Of a DNA stretch of 64,000 bases, positions 52,124 through 60,039 are shown one piece after another. Source of the DNA: Ruegeria spongiae (GTDB lineage: Bacteria > Pseudomonadota > Alphaproteobacteria > Rhodobacterales > Rhodobacteraceae); the NCBI RefSeq assembly GCF_023502395.1, contig NZ_JAMFMB010000001.1, forward strand, positions 310,001 to 374,000, read 5' to 3'. The position numbers were made by a program, and so were the translations under genes. A model generated the notes under the pieces. The model was not told the origin of the DNA. It searched no databases and saw only the letters and a list, made by a program, of their open reading frames with translations. The number at the start of each line of letters is the position of its first letter. The first letter of the stretch is position 1.

Positions 52124-54055
52124 ATGCGTCCCAGCCCGAACATCGCGACCGGCCTGATCGCATTGTTGCTGTCAATCTGGGCTGCCGCCTCCACCGCTCT
52201 TGATCTGGAGAGCGATGCGGCGGTGATCGATCTTGTGCCGCATATGGTGTTTGCCCATGGCACCGCCGCAGAACCGGACGCCATGCTGGCGGCCTACCGC
52301 GCCGGGCAATTCGCCCACGACGTGCCGCTGAAGCGCTTCGAAGGTGATCATGCCGCCGAATTGTGGGGGGCGGTCGAGATCACATCGCCTACGGAAATTT
52401 TCCGCAGGGTTGTCGTAGGCGTGCCGATGATCGGCGAAGTCGATGTCTACGCCTATGGCGAAGGCCCGGCGGATCACATCCTGAGCTATTCGATGTTCCG
52501 GCACTTTCAGACAGACCAGCATGCAGGCGCGCGGCTGCAATCACGCAGCCTCAACCTGCCCGCCGGGGCAACGCAAACCTTGCTTGTTCATTTCAAGTTC
52601 GGCCCGGTTCAGACCCTGGATCTCAGCCTCGAGAGCGAGGCGTATCTGGCCCGGAGCATCACTCGGGAGGTCGCGGTTCAGGCGGCGTTTTATGCCTTTG
52701 CGCTGGCCGCGATCTGCGTGTTCCTTACCTTTTTTGCAGCGTTGCGCGACGGCATGAGCTTGCTCTACGCCCTGCTTTTCCTGACGGGACTCGCGTTTTT
52801 GGCCTATATGGACGGCCTGCTTTTCCGGCTCCTTTACCCCAACACCCCGCAAATCCAGTCGGCGCTCGGGTTTTTTCTGTTCCTGGCCATATCGGGTTTT
52901 GGCTTCATTCTAGCCGGTATCGGGTTTCGCCACAGCGCCGCTTTCTTGGCCGCGCGGCTGTGCTGGGGTCTGGCCGGGGCAAGCGTGGCGGTCTACGTCT
53001 TTTCACTGCTGGCGCCGGGTCCGATTGCAGCGGTTCTTGCAAATACCCTGCTGATCGGGATGTGCGTTGCGGTGGCCCTCGGCACGCGTCTTCCCCCTGG
53101 AAAGGCCACGCTCAGCCGTCGTTTGGCACGCGGTCTGAGCCTTGCTGTGCTGGGCGGTGTGCTGATTTTGCTTGCACCCCTCATCGTCCCCGCAATTCCG
53201 GCACTTTTCGGGCTGCTCGCAACGTCCAAGCTGCTCTATCTGGTGCTCATCCTTGGCGGGTTGACCAACCTCACGGCGCAGATCCTTGCGGTGCGACAGG
53301 CGCAGGACGAGGCGCAGCAGGCCGAAATGGCGGCTCTTACACGGGAGGCCAAGCTCAGCCGGGAGCTTGCCGGATCAGAAAAGAACTATGCCAAGGCACA
53401 GGCGCTTGCAGCGCAGCGGCAGAGGACACTTGCAACCGCCGCGCATGACATTCGCCAGCCGGTTCAATCCCTGCGCCTCAGACTCGACAGCCTCGCCGGC
53501 ACGGTGTCGCAAGACACCGAGGAGCGTCTGCGCGAAGCCCTGGATTACCTTGACTCCCTGACCTCGAATTACATGGAAAATGGCAGCCTTGACGCGGACG
53601 CTGAAGACGACCCGCCTGTCGATGAGATTTATGACGTCTCGATGATCTTGGAATCCGTTCAACGTATGTTTACCCCCGAAGCCGCCAGGAAGGGCCTCGA
53701 GCTCCGCATCGTTGAAACCGCGCAACGTACGAACCTGCCCGCCGCGCCGCTGATGCGCATTGTCTGCAATCTTGTGGTCAACGCGATCAAGCATTCGCAG
53801 CAGGGCGGCTTGGTGCTGGGTTTGCGACGTCGTGCGGGCGGCATATGGCTTTGTGTGGCCGACACCGGCCCGGGCTTCACCCCGGAGGAATTCGAGCGTT
53901 ACAAGAATCATGGCGCGAAAACCGAAGGCTCTGACGGGCACGGGTTCGGGCTTGCCGTCTGCGCCCAACTGGCCGAAGAGCTTGGGATCAGTCTGATCGC
54001 AGACTCGGTTCCAGGCCGGGGAACACTTTTCTATTTGCGCCTGCCAGCGATCTAA
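52124..54055 (+). CDS. 7TMR-DISM-type sensor histidine kinase
   Basis: 643 residues. Signal peptide 1-25; periplasmic sensing domain about 30-185 (DISM-type: LESDAAVIDLVPHMVFAHGTAAEPD, then WGAVEITSPTE). Seven hydrophobic helices follow (about 190-395), then a coiled coil (400-440) and a HisKA-type domain with phospho-accepting H441 in AAHDIRQPVQSLRLRLDSL. The HATPase domain has the N box NLVVNAIKHS, G1 VADTGPGF and G2 GHGFGLAVC. DISM receptors usually sense small extracellular ligands or carbohydrates. The HDxRQP box is shared with kinases that pair with FixJ/LuxR-type regulators. Likely partner: the response regulator at 50941-51588. Confidence 0.9.
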   Translation: MRPSPNIATGLIALLLSIWAAASTALDLESDAAVIDLVPHMVFAHGTAAEPDAMLAAYRAGQFAHDVPLKRFEGDHAAELWGAVEITSPTEIFRRVVVGVPMIGEVDVYAYGEGPADHILSYSMFRHFQTDQHAGARLQSRSLNLPAGATQTLLVHFKFGPVQTLDLSLESEAYLARSITREVAVQAAFYAFALAAICVFLTFFAALRDGMSLLYALLFLTGLAFLAYMDGLLFRLLYPNTPQIQSALGFFLFLAISGFGFILAGIGFRHSAAFLAARLCWGLAGASVAVYVFSLLAPGPIAAVLANTLLIGMCVAVALGTRLPPGKATLSRRLARGLSLAVLGGVLILLAPLIVPAIPALFGLLATSKLLYLVLILGGLTNLTAQILAVRQAQDEAQQAEMAALTREAKLSRELAGSEKNYAKAQALAAQRQRTLATAAHDIRQPVQSLRLRLDSLAGTVSQDTEERLREALDYLDSLTSNYMENGSLDADAEDDPPVDEIYDVSMILESVQRMFTPEAARKGLELRIVETAQRTNLPAAPLMRIVCNLVVNAIKHSQQGGLVLGLRRRAGGIWLCVADTGPGFTPEEFERYKNHGAKTEGSDGHGFGLAVCAQLAEELGISLIADSVPGRGTLFYLRLPAI

Positions 54056-54056
54056 T

Positions 54057-54069
54057 TGGGGGATCGACC
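54057..54069 (-). promoter_or_regulatory. 13-bp element upstream of the RTX-like repeat gene (copy 2, inverted)
   Basis: TGGGGGATCGACC on the plus strand is the exact reverse complement of the element at 52036-52048. It starts immediately after the kinase stop codon and lies 86-98 bp upstream of the repeat-protein start. Confidence 0.5.
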
Positions 54070-54154
54070 CCATAACCCCGCAACACCCTCCTTCTTAGCT
54101 TGAAGTCACAGACACCGGCACGAACCGGTGGGTTCAAGCAAAAGAAGGATTTGG

Positions 54155-57100
54155 ATGATGGGCCTTTTCACCAAAAAGAGCATTCACGAGACGATCAAGA
54201 AATACGGTTGGAGCAGCAAGGCGGATGGCGGATCCGGCAATGACAAGATCTATGGCTACAGCGTCGACAAGAACACGCTCTATGGCGGATCTGGCAATGA
54301 CTATGTCGAGGGCTGGGGATCGCGGAATTACCTCTATGGTGGCAGCGGTAGCGACACCATCAAGGGCAAGGGCGTCTATAACTACCTCGTTGGTGGCACC
54401 GGGTCTGACAAGCTCTACGGCTATGGCGCGACCAACAAGCTTTATGGGGAAAGCGGCCATGACGCCCTCTACGGTTATGGGGCCTACAACCGGCTGAGCG
54501 GTGGTGACCACAATGACGTGCTCAAAGGGTATGGTGCGCGCAATGTGCTTTATGGCGGCAACGATCAGGACAAGCTCTATGGCTATGGTGCCAGCAACCA
54601 CCTTGATGCTGGCTCGGGCCATGACACGATCTACGGCTATGGTGCCGACAACGAGATGCACGGACATTCCGGCAATGACTATATGGTCGGTACCGGCGCC
54701 TCGAACCGGATGTATGGCGGCTACCATAATGACACGATGATCGGCAAAGGTGCCGTGAATGTCATGAAAGGCGGCACCGGCAATGATGTGATCGAGGCCC
54801 GTGGTGTGACCAACGTCGCCCATGGTGAAGAAGGCAATGACACGATCAAGGGGATCGGCGGCACCAACACCCTCTATGGCGACAGCGGCGACGACGTCAT
54901 TGTCGCGACCGGAGGCGTGAACACCGCCAAGGGCGGCACCGGCAATGACCGGATGAGCGCCGAAGGTGGTGTCAATACGTTCTTCGGCGAAGCGGGCAAT
55001 GACCGCATGGATCTCAGCGGTGGCGTCAACACGGCCAAGGGCGGCAGTGGGGATGACACGATAACCGGTGAGGGTGGCGTCAACACCCTGTTTGGGGAAG
55101 AGGGCGATGACCAGATCGCCGCAATTGGCGGTGTGAATACCGCCTTTGGTGGCGCGGGCGAGGACACGATGGTTGCCGAGGGCAGCGACAACGTTCTGCT
55201 AACGGGCAAGACGGTCAACACGTTCTTTGGCGGCGACGGCGATGACCGGATCGAGCTGAAGGGCAGCGTCAACACCGCCTCTGGTGATGATGGAGATGAC
55301 CACATCACGGCAAAGGGCGGGATGAACACGATCTTTGGCAAAGATGGCGATGATCTGCTTGAGATGATTGGCGGCGTCAATACCGCCTCGGGTGGTGATG
55401 GCGACGACGTGATACAGGGCCTCGGCGGGGTCAACACATTCTTCGGCGGCAATGGCGACGACGTGATGGAGGCCGCCGGCGGTGCCAACACGATGTTTGG
55501 CGGTGCTGGCAAGGACAAGATGACGGCCGCATCACTGACGATCACCGCGCAATCGGGCGAAGAAGGTGACGATACCATGATCGCAATCTCCGCCGGCAAC
55601 AGCCAGTGGGGTGGTTCCGGGGCGGACACGATCCTGGGCGTTGGGGCCGCCAATCTGCAATGGGGTGGCAGCGGAGACGACGTGCTGGGTGCAGGTGGCA
55701 ACACCAATGTGCAGTTCGGTCAGGACGGCGATGACAAGCTCTTCGCGCTGGGTCAGCAGAACCTCCAGTTTGGCGGTGATGATGCAGACCTGCTGGTTGG
55801 TGTGGGCCTGCAAAATATCCAGCACGGCGGCAAGGGCGGCGACGTTCTGGTTGGCGCGGGCAGTTCGAACATCCAGATCGGCGCAGAAGGCGATGACTGG
55901 ATGGTCGGTGCGGGCGCGTCCAACATTCAGTTCGGTGCGCATATCTGGTCAGCCATTCCCGAGGATTTCGAGCTTGGTTCGCTGGATATCGACGCCGCAC
56001 GCGACGCGATCGAACAGTATTTTGAGGTCTCCGCCGCAGAGGATGGCATGAACAAGATGTTGGCCGGTGGTTACGGCAACCTGCAGGTCGGTGGCTCGGA
56101 CGTCGACATCATGATCGGTGGTGGCCGTGGCAATCTGCAGGTCGGCGGCGCGGGCAATGACGTCCTGCTTGGCGGCGGTCAGGCAAATGTCCAGTCCGGT
56201 GGCGCGGGCAGTGACGCGATAGTCGGTCTGGGCCAGATCGGCGTGCAATCCGGTGGCGACGATGGCGATGTGATGCTGGCGATGAAAGTCAGTGGCAAGG
56301 TCGGCCTGCAGGTGCAGCACGGCGGCAGCGGCAGTGACCTCATGGCCAGCGAGGGCGACCCGGTGGACTGGGCCTCCAGCACCTGGAGCACCCTCAAGGA
56401 GATCGTGACCGACGCGGTCGAGGACAAGGCAGCTGCTGGCAGTACACCTGACGGCGCAGACGTCGAAGCTGTGCAGGAAAACCAGGATACGGAACTGGCC
56501 GATACCGCCAAGGACATGATCAAGGACGCATTGCCCACCGCCTTCAACATCCAGTTTGCGGGCGAAGGTGACGACCTCTTCCATGTCGGTGGCGATCTGG
56601 GCTTCCAACTGGGTCAGGACGGTAATGACATCTTTCTCGGTGGCGGCAGCTTCAACCTGTCCCTGGGCGGCACCGACAGTGATCTGATGCTGACTTCGGG
56701 CGACACGCTGAACTTTTCGTTCGGGCAAGAGGGTGCGGACTGGATGATCGACACGGGCACCTTTGGCGATCTGTTCATGTCCGCGGTTCTGCCGGATCTG
56801 CCATCGTTTGATGTCTCCAATCTGCTCGGCGTGGATGTCTTTGCACCCATCAACGAGATGATCGACTTCGCCCATGACGTGAAAGACACGATTGCTGATC
56901 TCAACCCGCTTGATGAGATGATCGAAGCGGCTGGCGATGCCATCCAGAGCGTGACCGACGAGGTTGCCGAGGCCACCGCAGACATCCGCTCTTTGCTGGA
57001 CTATTCCGGCACGCAGATGTTTGGCGGTGCGGGCGACGATATCCTGTCTTCGACAGGTGATATGATCGGCGGTTCGGGTGCGGACACTTACGTCTTCAAC

Positions 57101-57685
57101 TTCGAGAATGACGGCACCATCGACGAGGCAGGCCTCGATGCTTTGAAAGACGCGGGCCGGCTGGTTGATCTGGCCGAAGACGGGATCGACGCTCTGATCG
57201 GTGGCGCCGGGGGTACCGACACGATCGAGTTGCGCGATGCCGGGGGTCTCGACGCTGGCGATCTGCGCTTCTGGGTCGATGGCGGCAAGGATCTAGTGAT
57301 CGTCAATGACGGTGCCAGCCTGCGGATAAAGAACATGTCCGAGGCTGAAACGGCGGTCGAAACCCTGACGATCTGGAACGGTGAAGCCGGGCAGAGCTTC
57401 GACATATCCGAGGCCTTTACCGACGGCGCGTTCACGGCCAGATCAGAGTTTGGTGCCTTCAACACCGGCGCGGTGAATCTCGCCGAATATGCAACGGGCA
57501 TGGTGACACAAAGCACCGTCGACCAGCAGTTCGCCGCCGCCTTCGACGGCTGGATGGCGACGCTGTCGGATGTGACGGGAAACATCCCCGTCATAGGCAA
57601 CGGCGTCTCAAATGCGGTCGATGTCGTGGATGGTTTTCTCGACATGGAGGTGGTCCTGCCCACGGATGTCTTTGAGCTTGTCTGA
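54155..57685 (+). CDS. Giant RTX-derived protein of 18-residue repeats
   Basis: 1176 residues from ATG 54155, with AGAAGGA upstream of the tandem ATGs; a GTG at 54128 lacks an RBS. After a short N-terminus (MMGLFTKKSIHETIKKYGW) there are 31 consecutive units, nearly all exactly 18 residues, up to about residue 590. The pattern is GGxGxDxhxxxGxxNxxx. Later units (about six) are interrupted by helical inserts near 596-635, 738-800 and 900-950. The C-terminal 230 residues look like an RTX haemolysin-type calcium-binding tail (GGSGADTYVFNFENDGTIDE, ending in TDVFELV), consistent with type I secretion. There is no Sec signal and no enzymatic domain. Probably an extracellular Ca2+-stabilised beta-roll structural or adhesive protein. 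Confidence 0.85.
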   Translation: MMGLFTKKSIHETIKKYGWSSKADGGSGNDKIYGYSVDKNTLYGGSGNDYVEGWGSRNYLYGGSGSDTIKGKGVYNYLVGGTGSDKLYGYGATNKLYGESGHDALYGYGAYNRLSGGDHNDVLKGYGARNVLYGGNDQDKLYGYGASNHLDAGSGHDTIYGYGADNEMHGHSGNDYMVGTGASNRMYGGYHNDTMIGKGAVNVMKGGTGNDVIEARGVTNVAHGEEGNDTIKGIGGTNTLYGDSGDDVIVATGGVNTAKGGTGNDRMSAEGGVNTFFGEAGNDRMDLSGGVNTAKGGSGDDTITGEGGVNTLFGEEGDDQIAAIGGVNTAFGGAGEDTMVAEGSDNVLLTGKTVNTFFGGDGDDRIELKGSVNTASGDDGDDHITAKGGMNTIFGKDGDDLLEMIGGVNTASGGDGDDVIQGLGGVNTFFGGNGDDVMEAAGGANTMFGGAGKDKMTAASLTITAQSGEEGDDTMIAISAGNSQWGGSGADTILGVGAANLQWGGSGDDVLGAGGNTNVQFGQDGDDKLFALGQQNLQFGGDDADLLVGVGLQNIQHGGKGGDVLVGAGSSNIQIGAEGDDWMVGAGASNIQFGAHIWSAIPEDFELGSLDIDAARDAIEQYFEVSAAEDGMNKMLAGGYGNLQVGGSDVDIMIGGGRGNLQVGGAGNDVLLGGGQANVQSGGAGSDAIVGLGQIGVQSGGDDGDVMLAMKVSGKVGLQVQHGGSGSDLMASEGDPVDWASSTWSTLKEIVTDAVEDKAAAGSTPDGADVEAVQENQDTELADTAKDMIKDALPTAFNIQFAGEGDDLFHVGGDLGFQLGQDGNDIFLGGGSFNLSLGGTDSDLMLTSGDTLNFSFGQEGADWMIDTGTFGDLFMSAVLPDLPSFDVSNLLGVDVFAPINEMIDFAHDVKDTIADLNPLDEMIEAAGDAIQSVTDEVAEATADIRSLLDYSGTQMFGGAGDDILSSTGDMIGGSGADTYVFNFENDGTIDEAGLDALKDAGRLVDLAEDGIDALIGGAGGTDTIELRDAGGLDAGDLRFWVDGGKDLVIVNDGASLRIKNMSEAETAVETLTIWNGEAGQSFDISEAFTDGAFTARSEFGAFNTGAVNLAEYATGMVTQSTVDQQFAAAFDGWMATLSDVTGNIPVIGNGVSNAVDVVDGFLDMEVVLPTDVFELV
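54230..55944 (+). repeat. Tandem 54-bp coding repeats in the RTX-like gene
   Basis: About 31 in-frame units of 54 bp (18 codons) run head to tail. Three successive sub-families are visible in the second half of the unit: YGYGAxN (units 1-10), GGVNT (units 11-24) and xNxQF/W (units 25-31). Units within a block are more alike than between blocks, suggesting local duplication or gene conversion. Confidence 0.8.
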
Positions 57686-57700
57686 AATCCGACACCCTCG

Positions 57701-57731
57701 AAAAAGGCCGCGATCCTCGATCGCGGTCTTT
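57701..57731 (+). terminator. Terminator of the RTX-like gene
   Basis: GGCCGCGATC (57706-57715) pairs with GATCGCGGTC (57719-57728), a 10-bp stem with one G-T pair and a 3-nt loop, followed by TTT. It is flanked by five As upstream (57701-57705), so it may also work on the other strand. It lies 20 bp after the stop codon. Confidence 0.8.
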
Positions 57732-58055
57732 GCATTGTGAAACATTGGAGATGTTCGAGTGTACGTCACGACGAAGCGTCCCGGCCATATTTGCAAGTAA
57801 GAGCGCGTTTGATTTGCAGATGAGCCCGAATTTTCTCAAACCGATACAAACAGAGTTCCCCCGGCACGGTAGCTGAAGGCTTTCAATGTCCAAATCCACT
57901 TCAATCAATGCCTGCAGAATCGCAAGTCAAAGGATCCGCAGGTGCGTAGGGAATAATCCAAGTGGCCCAACACCCTCAAGCGCAACCTGATTAAGATATT
58001 TCGAGTAATTCCACCGAGGCATAACGAGAGTGAGCAATTTATGTCGTGAGCGAAA
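57732..58055. other. 324-bp non-coding region before the tRNA genes
   Basis: No gene with a recognisable domain is seen. The minus-strand frame that crosses it runs into the RTX gene antisense and lacks an RBS. Composition is lower in GC from 57960 onwards. I found no integrase fragment or tRNA-derived att duplication next to the two tRNA genes. Confidence 0.5.
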
Positions 58056-58133
58056 TGGCGAGCCCTGGAGGACTCGAACCCCCGACCTGAGAATTAGAAG
58101 TTCCCTGCTCTAATCCAGCTGAGCTAAGGGCCC
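58056..58133 (-). tRNA. tRNA-Arg(TCT)
   Basis: On the minus strand the 78-nt sequence folds as a tRNA: acceptor GGGCCCT/AGGGCTC, D arm GCTCAGCTGGATTAGAGC, anticodon loop CTTCTAA (anticodon TCT, reads AGA) between GGGAA and TTCTC, T arm GGGGGTTCGAGTCCTCC, discriminator G, and an encoded CCA. Confidence 0.95.
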
Positions 58134-58289
58134 GCACTTAACGGGGTGAGGTTTAGTTCACTCCTTGAAAGCAAGTCAACACGGTTCTGGCAGATCACGA
58201 CCGGGTAAATCGGATCGTCGGCCATGGCAACTGATCAGCCTCAACGACGATCGTCCCAAGCTGCTGCTTCGGGGTTTATTTGAGAGAAA

Positions 58290-58366
58290 TGGTACCGCCT
58301 GCTGGATTCGAACCGGCGACCTCTGGATCCACAATCCAGCGCTCTAACCAACTGAGCTAAGGCGGC
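58290..58366 (-). tRNA. tRNA-His(GTG)
   Basis: The 77-nt minus-strand sequence folds as a tRNA: acceptor GCCGCCT/AGGCGGT (first pair G1:U72), D arm GCTCAGTTGGTTAGAGC, anticodon loop TTGTGGA (anticodon GTG) between CTGGA and TCCAG, T arm GCCGGTTCGAATCCAGC, discriminator A73, and an encoded CCA. The G1:U72 and A73 pattern without a C73 partner for G-1 is characteristic of alphaproteobacterial tRNA-His. Confidence 0.95.
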
Positions 58367-58413
58367 ACTCGTGAAGGGCGATGTACCCAAGCCGACCTGA
58401 GATTGCAAGAGGG

Positions 58414-58896
58414 TCAGAGCGCAATTTTCCAGCTTTGCTCGACCAGATCGACCCCGAAGGAGTGCACCACTTTGCTGCCCAGCAACTCCCACCCGTTGGC
58501 GGCATAGAGCGCGCAGGCGGCGCGGTGGCTTTCATGGGTCCAGAGCCGCATCTCGCGATATCCCCGCGCCTTTGCAAACCCCATACATTCAAACAGCAGA
58601 CGTTTGCCCAGCCCCCTGCCCCGCGCCTCGGGCACCAGCAGGAACAGGCGCAGCTTGGCGGTGTGCTCGTCAAGCCTGACGCAGAAGATACTGCCGAGGC
58701 GCTGGCCGTCCTGTGCCGCGATCCATCCGCGTTCGCAGGCGGGGTTGTGGGACGCGATGAACCCTTGCAGGATTTCATCCACAAGGGCACCAAAGCTGTC
58801 GTCGAACCCTTCGTCGCGTGCATAGAGGCTTCCGTGCTGCTCAACCAGCCATTCCGCATCCGCGGCCTCGAATCTGCGCAAGATGATATCGCCCAT
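58414..58896 (-). CDS. GNAT-family N-acetyltransferase
   Basis: 160 residues. The acetyl-CoA-binding motif A is LFLLVPEARGRGLGKRLLFECM (RGRGLG pyrophosphate loop), and HRAACALYAANGWELLG is the downstream motif B with the usual Tyr. The length and the end (KVVHSFGVDLVEQSW) fit a single-domain GNAT. Similar domains occur fused to MarR regulators, but no HTH is present here. Substrate unknown; stand-alone gene after the tRNAs. Confidence 0.9.
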   Translation of the reverse strand: MGDIILRRFEAADAEWLVEQHGSLYARDEGFDDSFGALVDEILQGFIASHNPACERGWIAAQDGQRLGSIFCVRLDEHTAKLRLFLLVPEARGRGLGKRLLFECMGFAKARGYREMRLWTHESHRAACALYAANGWELLGSKVVHSFGVDLVEQSWKIAL

Positions 58897-58973
58897 AGGT
58901 CATCTCAGACCGAACCGCGCTTGATTCTCAAGCCTTTGCAGGCTAGCAGAGGCGTTCATTCACGGAGGTGATC

Positions 58974-59162
58974 ATGGGCATCAATACCGAGCGCGACATT
59001 GTGGCCAATCTGCAGATCGGCCCGACCGATGAGGGCATGGTCCGGCTGTTCATCGAAGCCGATGGTGTTGAGATCCCGATGGATTTCGAACCTGAAGAGG
59101 CCGAAGACATCGCCGAGGAAATCCGCGCCGCTGTACAAGCGGCACTTGCCCAGAAGCGATAA
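58974..59162 (+). CDS. DUF6324-type small protein
   Basis: 62 residues from ATG 58974, chosen because GGAGG lies 5 nt upstream; a GTG two codons earlier is in frame. The sequence (GINTERDIVANLQIGPTDEGMVRLFIEADGVEIPMDFEPEEAEDIAEEIRAA) is acidic and soluble and resembles a short Rhodobacteraceae-restricted family of unknown function. It has no HTH or cysteine motif. Confidence 0.8.
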   Translation: MGINTERDIVANLQIGPTDEGMVRLFIEADGVEIPMDFEPEEAEDIAEEIRAAVQAALAQKR

Positions 59163-59165
59163 CCG

Positions 59166-59603
59166 CTAACGCCCCGGTCCCGGATCGCGCAGCGCCTGCA
59201 GGCGACGCGCGGCATGGACCGCGAATTTCTGGATCAGAACCTTGCGCCGCGCGGCGGCCAGCTTGTCCTCGGGGGCCATCCGGATGATCTCGCCACCATA
59301 GGCGTCGGCAATGATCAGGCCGGTGTCCTCGGGCAGCAGATCGGTGGGAAACTCGGTATCAACGGCCCAAAAGTACCGGTCGCACCAGTCCAGATAGCCC
59401 TGCCACTTGCTGTCCGTCTGAAAATCCTCGCGACTGGATTTGCACTCGATCACCCAGATTTCGCCCTTCGGCCCCAGCCCCATCACATCGACGCGCAGCC
59501 CGCGTATGGGCACGAATTCCTCAATGGAAACAAACCCATGACTGGCCAGGTGTCGGGCGACGCCACGCGCAAGTTTCTGTCCGGGTTGCAGATCAAGCAT
59601 CAT
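59166..59603 (-). CDS. mmcB: MmcB-family DNA repair protein (PD-(D/E)XK nuclease-like)
   Basis: 145 residues from ATG 59603; the RBS is weak and the next codon is also ATG. The restriction-endonuclease-like core is visible: VDVMGLGPKGEIWVIECKSSREDF contains the catalytic D, E and K in the D-x(n)-ExK arrangement. In Caulobacter, MmcB is SOS-independent and linked to mitomycin C damage tolerance. It is convergent with the DUF6324 gene and divergent from the ArsR gene. Confidence 0.88.
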   Translation of the reverse strand: MMLDLQPGQKLARGVARHLASHGFVSIEEFVPIRGLRVDVMGLGPKGEIWVIECKSSREDFQTDSKWQGYLDWCDRYFWAVDTEFPTDLLPEDTGLIIADAYGGEIIRMAPEDKLAAARRKVLIQKFAVHAARRLQALRDPGPGR

Positions 59604-59654
59604 GGGTGAAATCGTGAACAATTCGTGAACAAAAATCAAGGCCCTCAATCGAAC

Positions 59655-59703
59655 TTGACATGATACCTTATGGTATCTTATTTATGTGATACCTTTTGGT
59701 TTC
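59655..59703 (+). promoter_or_regulatory. Promoter with duplicated ArsR-type operator
   Basis: TTGACA (59655-59660) is spaced 17 bp from TTATTT (59678-59683). Between them GATACC-TTAT-GGTATC (59662-59677) is a perfect inverted repeat. A second, partial copy, GATACC-TTTT-GGTTTC (59688-59703), starts exactly 26 bp later. Position and symmetry indicate repression by the ArsR-family product encoded 16 bp downstream. Confidence 0.75.
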
Positions 59704-59718
59704 ACAAATGGACTGCCG

Positions 59719-60039
59719 ATGACCACCACACCACAACCCGCCTTTCGTGCCCTGTCGGACCCGACCCGGCGCGAGATCCTGGTGATGCTGTCGCAACAGG
59801 ACATGACCATCGCCGAGGTCTCGGACCACTTCGACATGACCCGCGCTGCCGTCAAAAAGCACCTGACCGTGCTGAGCGACGGCGGGCTGATCACCGTCGA
59901 GCCGCGCGGGCGCGAACGCATCAACCGCCTGAACCCGCAGGGCATGTCCCCGGTCCGCGACTGGATCGCCTATTTCGACCACTTCTGGGACGACCGCCTT
60001 GCCACCCTCAAAACCGCCATCGAAGGAAAATTCGAATGA
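59719..60039 (+). CDS. ArsR-family winged-helix regulator
   Basis: 106 residues from ATG 59719. ArsR/HTH_20 fold: FRALSDPTRREILVMLSQQDMTIAEVSDHFDMTRAAVKKHLTVLSDGGLITVEPRGRERINRL. No metal-binding Cys pair is present, so this belongs to the SRPBCC-linked, non-metal branch. Its stop overlaps the start of the SRPBCC gene (ATGA), and duplicated palindromes sit in its promoter. It likely autoregulates the pair. Confidence 0.92.
   Translation: MTTTPQPAFRALSDPTRREILVMLSQQDMTIAEVSDHFDMTRAAVKKHLTVLSDGGLITVEPRGRERINRLNPQGMSPVRDWIAYFDHFWDDRLATLKTAIEGKFE

Noticed and set aside
54134-55942. Minus-strand open frames opposite the RTX-like repeats
   Set aside because: Repetitive translation mirrors the plus-strand 54-bp repeats. 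No domain, RBS or terminator supports them.
54230-55944. Regular repeats considered as a CRISPR-like array
   Set aside because: The 54-bp units are contiguous, in frame and coding, with no unique spacers and no cas genes nearby.
56179-58055. Search for a genomic island next to the two tRNA genes
   Set aside because: No integrase, IS, phage gene or duplicated tRNA 3' end was found around 57700-58400.
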